Source: Candidatus Bipolaricaulis sibiricus
GTDB taxonomy: Bacteria > Bipolaricaulota > Bipolaricaulia > Bipolaricaulales > Bipolaricaulaceae
Length of the DNA stretch: 64,000 nt
Reading direction: 5' to 3'
Assembly (NCBI GenBank): GCA_004102645.1
Contig: CP034928.1
Coordinates: 1,116,001-1,180,000 of the forward strand
The position numbers were made by a program, and so were the translations under genes. Below the pieces are notes generated by a model. The model did no database searches. It was not told where the DNA came from and was given only the letters and a program-made list of their open reading frames with translations. Shown here piece by piece: positions 58,702-64,000 of this stretch. The first letter of the stretch is position 1. Each line of letters starts with the position of its first letter.

Positions 58702-60186
58702 CTACAACCCGTAGACCTCCCCGTACCTGTCCCGGATGTAGCGCAGGAACGGCTCGGCCGACAGGCCACTTCCCGTGACCCGCTTCACGAGATCCTCGGG
58801 TAGGTACACCCGTCCATGGCGGTGCACGTTCTCCCGCAGCCACTCGCGAATCGGGGTGAGCTGGCCGGTCCGCACCTTGTCCCAGAACCCCGGGATCTCC
58901 CGCTCCGCCGTCTCCGTGATCTGCGCCCCGTACAGGTTGCCCAGAGCGTAGGACGGGAAGTAGCCGAACATCCCGCCCGACCAGTGCACGTCCTGCAGGA
59001 CGCCGCTCCGGTCGTCGGGAGGGGTCACGCCCAGGTAGTCCGCCATCGCCTGGTTCCACCGCTCGGGAAGCCCGTCTACGCCCAACCGTCCCTCGATCAG
59101 ATCCACCTCGATCTCGAACCGGAGGCAGATGTGGAGGTTGTAGGTGACCTCGTCGGCTTCGACCCGGATGAGCGATGCCTCGGCTCGGTTCACGTGCCGC
59201 CACACGTCGTCCGGCGTTGTCCGAGCCAGGTGGGGGAAGTACCGCACGAGCCGCGGATGGGCGTGGGCCCAGAACGCCCGACTCCGTCCGATCTGGTTCT
59301 CCCAGAACCGGGACTGGGACTCGTGGATGCCGAACGAAGCGCCGCCCGCAAGCCCGGTCCAGGCCAACGCCGGGTCGGTCCCCTGAGCGTACAGGGCGTG
59401 TCCCCCCTCGTGGAGTGCGCCGAACAGCCCCGGGAACGGTTCCTCGTCTTGGTAGCGGTTCGTCACCCGCACATCGCCCACGCCGACGCCGATCGTGAAC
59501 GGGTGGGCGGAATCATCGAGCCGGCCGGCTCCGAAGTCGTACCCGATCCACCCCAGCGCCTCGCGGCACATCTCCCGCTGCGCGTCAATCGGGTACGTTC
59601 CCGACGGCAACGGCCGGGGCGGCCGTCCGCGGGACAGCTCCCGAAGGAAGGCGACGAGCTCCGTGCGCAGGCTGGCGAGAAGGGGTCGCAGAGAGGAGAC
59701 GGTCATCCCCGGCTCGTACTCGTCGAGAAGCGCGTCGTACGGGCTATCCTTGAACCCAATCAGCTTCGTGATCTCCCGCACGAGGTCCACAACCTCGGCG
59801 AGGTGAGGGCGAAACAGACCGAAGTCCGACGCGGCCTTGGCCTTCTCCCACACTGACTCGGCTCGGGAGGTGGTCTCGACGAACTTCTGGTACAGGGCGG
59901 GCGGGATGGCGCGGTTCCGGGTGTGATCGTGCTTCCAGACGCGGATCAGAGCGCGATCGACCTCGGAGTGGGCCCCGCTGCGCTCGGCGTCTGCGAGGAG
60001 CTCGCCCATGCGGTCGGACACCACCCGCTCGAACGCCATCCGCTCCAGCCGCCCCAGGACCTTGGCCCGTGCTTCGCCACCCTTCTCCGGCATGTGGGTC
60101 CGCTGGTCCCACGCGCACAGCGCCGCCGCGGACTGGATCTCGGTGATCTCCCGAACGTAGGCTCTCAGTTCCTGAAGGGCGCTCAT
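58702..60186 (-). CDS. Metallocarboxypeptidase M32
   Basis: 494 aa. The zinc motif HEGGHALY is near residue 259, with the third Glu ligand in GIHESQSRFWEN and the family segments NRYQDEEPFPGLFGALHEGG split around it, RVEADEVTYNLHI and HWSGGMFGYFPSYALGNLYGAQI. M32 enzymes remove C-terminal residues with broad specificity; thermophile forms are cytoplasmic. ATG 60186 follows two nt after the PmbA-like stop, so the two are co-translated. Confidence 0.94.
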   Translation of the reverse strand: MSALQELRAYVREITEIQSAAALCAWDQRTHMPEKGGEARAKVLGRLERMAFERVVSDRMGELLADAERSGAHSEVDRALIRVWKHDHTRNRAIPPALYQKFVETTSRAESVWEKAKAASDFGLFRPHLAEVVDLVREITKLIGFKDSPYDALLDEYEPGMTVSSLRPLLASLRTELVAFLRELSRGRPPRPLPSGTYPIDAQREMCREALGWIGYDFGAGRLDDSAHPFTIGVGVGDVRVTNRYQDEEPFPGLFGALHEGGHALYAQGTDPALAWTGLAGGASFGIHESQSRFWENQIGRSRAFWAHAHPRLVRYFPHLARTTPDDVWRHVNRAEASLIRVEADEVTYNLHICLRFEIEVDLIEGRLGVDGLPERWNQAMADYLGVTPPDDRSGVLQDVHWSGGMFGYFPSYALGNLYGAQITETAEREIPGFWDKVRTGQLTPIREWLRENVHRHGRVYLPEDLVKRVTGSGLSAEPFLRYIRDRYGEVYGL

Positions 60187-60187
60187 C

Positions 60188-61525
60188 CTACATCCGCTCC
60201 GTGCGCCCAGTGAAGGTGAACTCGGCGATCCGCAGCTTGGGGACGAGGTAGGCTCCGAAGCCCTCCCCGTGGGTGATGAGCCGCCGGGTGTTGCCCACTG
60301 CCTCGACACTCGCAAGGGCGCGGAGCCCGGACTCGGTGACCCGCATGTCCTCCACCGCTCCGCTCACTACCCCCTCCTCGACCAGGAACACACCGTCGCG
60401 GGTCATCATCGTCACCACACCGCGCATGGGATCGACGGGCCGCGCGTAGTGGAACCGGGTGACGAGGAGCCCCCGCTTCACGCCGGAGATGAGCTCGTCG
60501 TCAGTCGCCCCCCCCGGCTCCATCACGAGGTGCGTCGGCATCGGCGACCAGCCCGCCGCGGGGGGAGGAAGGGCATGCCCCGTCGACCTGGTCTTGAGCA
60601 GGGTGGCGGTGCGCGTGTCGTGAACCACAGTGCCCGCCACGCCGTTCCGGAAGAAGTACACCCGCGTCTTGGGCACACCCTCAAAGTCGAACGGCAGGCG
60701 CGTCGTCGCCGGGTGGAGACCATCGTCGTACACGGTCACAAGGTCGGACACCATCCGCTGGCCTTCCTTCCCGCCCAGGAAGCTGCGGCGCTCAAGGAGA
60801 GAGCGCGCGGAAAACCCCATCATCGACAGCATCCCCAGGAGCGTGGCCACAGCCGGCTCCTCGAGGACCACCGTGTACGCTCCGGGGTCAAGCGGGATGC
60901 GCACCTCCGACAGCTGTGCCTTGGCCAGGGCGCGGCCGGCCGCCTCTTCGGGCCGGAAGTCGGCGAGCCTCGTCCCCGAGTACTCCGCGTATCCAGAACC
61001 GCCGCTCTTCCCCAAGATCACGGTCACGAACCGCACCGACGAGGTCCGGTGGTGGACGTCCACGCCGCGGGTGCTCCTGATCCACAACTCGGCCCCGCCG
61101 GTCGACAGCGCCCCCGACGCGTTGAATCCCGCGCCCGCCGCCCCGTGCACCGCCCGCGCCACGAGCTCGGCCCGCGCCTGCGGGTCGGCCTCCCACGTCG
61201 CCGGATCCCAGTCCTCGACCTCCTGGACCGGGAGCGGGTCGGGCGGGGCGTACCCCGCGGGGCGCGTCTGGGCCCGGGCCATCGTCGCTGCGTCGCTGGC
61301 GGCCCGAGCAAGTCCGCGCGCGGTGAGCTCGTTCGTCGTCACGACACCCGCCTTCCCGTCCACCCACGCTCGGACGTGCACGGTCGTGTCCACTGCAGCC
61401 ACGTTCTGGTGGATCTGGCAGTCCGTGAACCGGGTCAGCTCCTCCCGGCTGCGAATGACAACCAGCTCCAGCTCATCCGCGATCCGCTTCTTGACCACTC
61501 CGTCCAACAGCGTCTGTACGTTCAC
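60188..61525 (-). CDS. TldE/PmbA-family metalloprotease-related protein
   Basis: 445 aa. TldD/TldE-family stretches are seen in QNVAAVDTTVHVRAWVDGKAGVV, GYAEYSGTRLADF (split for length), ETLL-type LEEPAVATLLGML, and the C-terminal beta core with GVKRGLLVTRFHY and MTRDGVFLVEEG. The HExxxH of TldD is not seen, so this is the non-catalytic TldE-type half. TldD, the usual partner, is not in the window. GGGGGAGCA precedes GTG 61525. It pairs in an operon with the M32 carboxypeptidase; both handle peptides. Confidence 0.87.
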   Translation of the reverse strand: MNVQTLLDGVVKKRIADELELVVIRSREELTRFTDCQIHQNVAAVDTTVHVRAWVDGKAGVVTTNELTARGLARAASDAATMARAQTRPAGYAPPDPLPVQEVEDWDPATWEADPQARAELVARAVHGAAGAGFNASGALSTGGAELWIRSTRGVDVHHRTSSVRFVTVILGKSGGSGYAEYSGTRLADFRPEEAAGRALAKAQLSEVRIPLDPGAYTVVLEEPAVATLLGMLSMMGFSARSLLERRSFLGGKEGQRMVSDLVTVYDDGLHPATTRLPFDFEGVPKTRVYFFRNGVAGTVVHDTRTATLLKTRSTGHALPPPAAGWSPMPTHLVMEPGGATDDELISGVKRGLLVTRFHYARPVDPMRGVVTMMTRDGVFLVEEGVVSGAVEDMRVTESGLRALASVEAVGNTRRLITHGEGFGAYLVPKLRIAEFTFTGRTERM

Positions 61526-61606
61526 TGCTCCCCCTTGTTCGCACACAGCCCTGTTCCATCCGATCCTTCCGCCACGGAGACCGTTGGAGCTCGTGGTCCG
61601 ATCTTA

Positions 61607-61708
61607 CCGCGGAGACCGCGGACGACGCAGAGAAACGAGATCCAATAGGCTGAAGCCTGCCCCTCACCGCGGCCGGCCCCTCTGCGATCTCGGCGTCCTC
61701 GGCGGTGA
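61607..61708. repeat. Inverted pair of dispersed CCGC-GAG-CGC-GA-CGCAGAG elements
   Basis: The plus-strand element CCGCGGAGACCGCGGACGAC plus GCAGAGA (61608-61633) and the minus-strand element CCGCCGAGGACGCCGAGATC plus GCAGAG (61706-61680) match at roughly 18 of 26 positions. They face each other across about 45 nt, so the RNA could fold into a long hairpin. Shorter relatives lie at 35108, 38033 and 56953. It fills most of the space between tldE and nadK. Confidence 0.5.
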
Positions 61709-61723
61709 ACCCGTTCCGCCCCC

Positions 61724-62506
61724 TCATGCGGGCCAGCCAAGCCTGTCCCGAAGTCGGGCGAACAGCGAGTCGGTGTCAGCCAGACGCACGAGAACCGTGC
61801 TCGCGGGAGCGGCGGTCACCTGCACCACCTCTCCCGCTCGGAGCGTGTGGACCGCATCGCCATCCGCCAGGACCTGGACCGCTCCGCGCGCGCGAACCGA
61901 CACCGTCGCCTCCTCGGGGAGCACGATCGGACGAAGCCCGAGATGGTGCGGAGCAAGCGGTACCACCAGCATCGCGCGGACATCGGGAGCAAGGATCGGC
62001 CCGCCCGCAGCGAGGGCATAGGCCGTGCTCCCCGTCGGCGTGGAGACGACCACCCCGTCGCCGTCGACCGCCAGTGCCCGCTCCCCGCCGACAGCGATGT
62101 CGAGTTCCGTGAACCGCTCGGCCGCGGGCCCAACGAACGCGACCTCGTTGAGGGCCGTCGAGTTGAACCCCACCCCGCGTGCGGCGATACGCGCTCGGCG
62201 CTCGATCCGGAACCCGCCCTGCACCACTCCGGCCAGGGCGTGCTCGATGTGGCGGGCGTCGCCTGCAGACAGGAACCCCAACCCGCCCGCGTGAACTGCG
62301 AGAACGGGGATCTCCCGGGGATACAGAAGCTGCGCTGCTCGGAGCAACGTCCCGTCGCCACCCACGGCGACAAGGAGGTCCACTCCCGCGGCAAGCGGCG
62401 CATCCCCAGCGTGGACCCCTGCTTCGATCCCGTTCCGGTGGCACCACGCCAACCCGCGCTCCACGGCCTCGGTCGCCGCCGGGCGCCGGTTGTGGAGGAA
62501 CTCCAC
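61724..62506 (-). CDS. nadK: NAD kinase
   Basis: 260 aa. The signature VAVGGDGTLLRAAQ is near residue 60, the Gly-rich HAGGLGFLS follows, and the conserved Asn-Glu in STALNEVAF and the GDGVVVSTPTGSTAYALAAGGPI motif are present. It phosphorylates NAD to NADP. GGAGG lies 8 nt before GTG 62506, which I prefer to a GTG five codons earlier that lacks one. It starts 4 nt after the permease stop. Confidence 0.94.
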   Translation of the reverse strand: MEFLHNRRPAATEAVERGLAWCHRNGIEAGVHAGDAPLAAGVDLLVAVGGDGTLLRAAQLLYPREIPVLAVHAGGLGFLSAGDARHIEHALAGVVQGGFRIERRARIAARGVGFNSTALNEVAFVGPAAERFTELDIAVGGERALAVDGDGVVVSTPTGSTAYALAAGGPILAPDVRAMLVVPLAPHHLGLRPIVLPEEATVSVRARGAVQVLADGDAVHTLRAGEVVQVTAAPASTVLVRLADTDSLFARLRDRLGWPA

Positions 62507-62510
62507 CCGC

Positions 62511-63296
62511 CTAACCTCCACCCCTCGCCCCCACGAACTTCCACCGGCACAGGACCCGTTCCAGCAGCTCGAGAACGACGTAGAACAGGAGGCCGAGGAG
62601 GGCCAACCCAACCACCCCAGCGAGCGAGATGTCCCCCCGGAACGTGTAGTACTCGATGAACCGCCCCAGTCCCGCCCCAGGACCGAGGAGGACCCCCAGC
62701 TTCGTCTCCGCGATGTAGAGCATGGTGATGCCCAGGCCTACCGATACGCGGGCTGCCGTGAGGACACTCGGAAGGGTCGCCGGGAGGACGACGTGGCGGT
62801 AGATCTGCATTCGGGTCGCCCCCGCCGACCGGACGGCGGTGATGTGAGAGGGCACGATGTACTTCGCTGCACCCTGGGCGGCAACGACAACTTGGAAGAA
62901 CAACGCCATCACCACGACCACCAGCCGGACCACCTCGCCCAACCCGAACGCGAGGTAGAGGAACAGGAGCAGCGCCACGGGCGGCATCGGGTAGAGGAGG
63001 TAGATGAGGGGTGACAGATACCGATCGAGTCTGGGTTCGAACCCCACCGCCAGACCGAGGGGGAGGCCAAGGGCAAACGCCACGATCAGCGCAATCAGGA
63101 ACCGCAACGCCGAGGTCCCGAACGCACTGGCGAGCGTGCCGAGGTTGTCCGCCGCCGCGGTGAACGTGACCCACGGTGTGGGCAGGATCTCCCTCCCCCG
63201 AACCGTCTCCAGCAGCCACGACACGCCCGCCCACACCAGGACCACGACGGCCATCGCCAGTAGGTAGTAGAGCGCCAGTCGCAGTGTCCGCGTCAT
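62511..63296 (-). CDS. ABC transporter permease, NitT/TauT (SsuC-like) family
   Basis: 261 aa with about six hydrophobic segments. The EAA-type loop is SAGATRMQIYRHVVLPATLPSV, a hallmark of importer permeases, and RGREILPTPW near the N-terminus is typical of SsuC/TauC types. Possible substrates include sulfonate, nitrate, aliphatic compounds or thiamine precursors; the binding protein lies outside the window or elsewhere. ATG 63296 overlaps the ATPase stop (ATGA). Confidence 0.9.
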   Translation of the reverse strand: MTRTLRLALYYLLAMAVVVLVWAGVSWLLETVRGREILPTPWVTFTAAADNLGTLASAFGTSALRFLIALIVAFALGLPLGLAVGFEPRLDRYLSPLIYLLYPMPPVALLLFLYLAFGLGEVVRLVVVVMALFFQVVVAAQGAAKYIVPSHITAVRSAGATRMQIYRHVVLPATLPSVLTAARVSVGLGITMLYIAETKLGVLLGPGAGLGRFIEYYTFRGDISLAGVVGLALLGLLFYVVLELLERVLCRWKFVGARGGG

Positions 63297-64000
63297 GTGT
63301 CGTTCGCCCCCAGCACCTGCCGCAGGTGGGCCACCTGGGCCACGAACTCCGGCGTCCCACGGTATCCCGGTTCGCCCATCCCTGGGTTCTCGACGACCTC
63401 GAGCACCCGCGCCGGGCGCTTGGACAGCACGAGGATCCTCTTCCCGAGGAACACCGCTTCCTCCATGTCATGGGTCACGAGGACCCCGGTGAACCCCATC
63501 TCCCACCACAGGCCGAGGATGAGGTTCTGGATGTGCTCCCGGGTGATCGAGTCGAGGTTGGCAGTGGGCTCGTCCATCAGCATCACCCGTGGCTGGAGGG
63601 CCAGCGCGCGAGCGATCCCCACCCTCCGCTTCATCCCCTCCGACAGCTCGCTCGGGAACCGCCTCTCGAACCCGGCCAACCCGAGGTCAGCGAGCACCTT
63701 GGCCGCTGTCTCTTTCCGCCCCTGGATCCGCAAGGACAGCTCGGCATTGGCACGTACGGTCTTCCACGGGAGGAGTCCCGCGTCCTGAAGGATGAGCGCC
63801 ACGTCACGGCGTACCCCCCGCACTTCCTCCCCGTGAATCCGAATCTGACCCGCAGTCGGGGCCAATAGCCCATCGAGGGCGAACAGGAGGGTCGTCTTCC
63901 CGCAGCCCGAGGGTCCCACCACGGACACGAGCTCGTAGCTGTCCACGGCCATCGAGAGCCCGGCGACCGCAGGGACGGCGGCACCCCCGCGGCCGTAGAT
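63293..64000 (-). CDS. ABC transporter ATPase, NitT/TauT family, 5' end beyond window
   Basis: About 235 residues are visible; the reading frame continues through position 64000 without a stop, so the true start is outside. Walker A GPSGCGKTTLL, a Q-loop in LILQDAGLLPW, the ABC signature LSEGMKRRVGIARALA, Walker B VMLMDEPTANLD and the H-loop VLVTHDMEEA are all present. The signature is LSEGM rather than LSGGQ, a common variant of this family. It powers the permease encoded by the overlapping next gene. Confidence 0.93.
   Translation of the reverse strand: MYGRGGAAVPAVAGLSMAVDSYELVSVVGPSGCGKTTLLFALDGLLAPTAGQIRIHGEEVRGVRRDVALILQDAGLLPWKTVRANAELSLRIQGRKETAAKVLADLGLAGFERRFPSELSEGMKRRVGIARALALQPRVMLMDEPTANLDSITREHIQNLILGLWWEMGFTGVLVTHDMEEAVFLGKRILVLSKRPARVLEVVENPGMGEPGYRGTPEFVAQVAHLRQVLGANDT

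Noticed and set aside
63028-63060. A GGTTCGAACCCC stretch like a tRNA T-arm
   Set aside because: No acceptor, D or anticodon arm surrounds it and it lies inside the ABC permease gene.
1-64000. CRISPR arrays, insertion sequences, prophage and rRNA genes
   Set aside because: No regularly spaced direct repeats, transposase, integrase or phage structural motifs and no rRNA-like stretches were seen.

Overview
The window is 64 kb of uniformly GC-rich, densely coded bacterial DNA. Genes sit in long same-strand runs joined by 4-nt ATGA/GTGA/TTGA overlaps. The gene set suggests a diderm strict anaerobe: a pyridine-nucleotide-linked [NiFe] hydrogenase with electron-bifurcation-type modules, a 2-oxoacid:ferredoxin oxidoreductase, rubredoxin with its reductase, archaeal-type phosphoglycerate mutase and several predicted outer-membrane beta-barrels. 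A member of candidate phylum Bipolaricaulota (Acetothermia/OP1) would fit, but that is inference from gene content and style; no rRNA is present. Apart from one tRNA-Ile I see no other RNA gene, and no CRISPR array, phage or insertion sequence.

Layout. 1-14.5 kb (minus strand): one superoperon running from a divergent promoter near 14.5 kb through a TatT-like TPR protein, apgM, a DRTGG/HATPase/PHP regulatory block, two NuoE-like, two NuoF-like, HndB-like, HoxU-, HoxY- and HoxH-like subunits, a hydrogenase maturation protease, an MBL/beta-CASP protein and a PfkB kinase cut by the window edge. 14.5-17.7 kb (plus): ferredoxin, patatin, EamA transporter, S-adenosylhomocysteinase. 17.7-21.8 kb (minus): secreted proteins, including a Cys-rich small gene with an in-frame TGA, DUF429, and a DUF4015-type glycosidase. 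21.9-29.3 kb: HAD hydrolase, tRNA-Ile, single-domain cNMP sensor, M24 peptidase, VOC protein, MgtC/DUF4010 membrane protein, rubredoxin and NADH:rubredoxin reductase. 29.4-38 kb: KorABC, a thioredoxin-CcdA fusion, nagA, full-length polA. 38-45.6 kb: ruvC, DUF177, rplI, murJ, a zinc-binding/DUF59/Rrf2 operon, dxr, ftsH. 45.7-56.5 kb: a surface and secretion cluster of subtilase, PorV-like barrel and a 1288-aa barrel plus propeller, facing a second PorV-like barrel and a PKD-repeat protein with a sorting-type C-terminus. 57-64 kb: PrcB-like lipoprotein, a secreted protein under an operator-like palindrome, M32 carboxypeptidase, TldE/PmbA, NAD kinase and an ABC importer running off the right edge.

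The hydrogenase would exchange H2 with NAD(P)H, and through the HydB-type subunit with ferredoxin, while KorABC produces reduced ferredoxin and the rubredoxin pair may remove oxidants. The most unusual points are the cysteine-free HndB-like subunit and the NuoF paralogue without its N-terminal cluster ligands, the type-IX-like surface cluster, the Cys-rich gene with an in-frame TGA, and a recurring -10 element 6-8 nt upstream of start codons that suggests leaderless transcripts.
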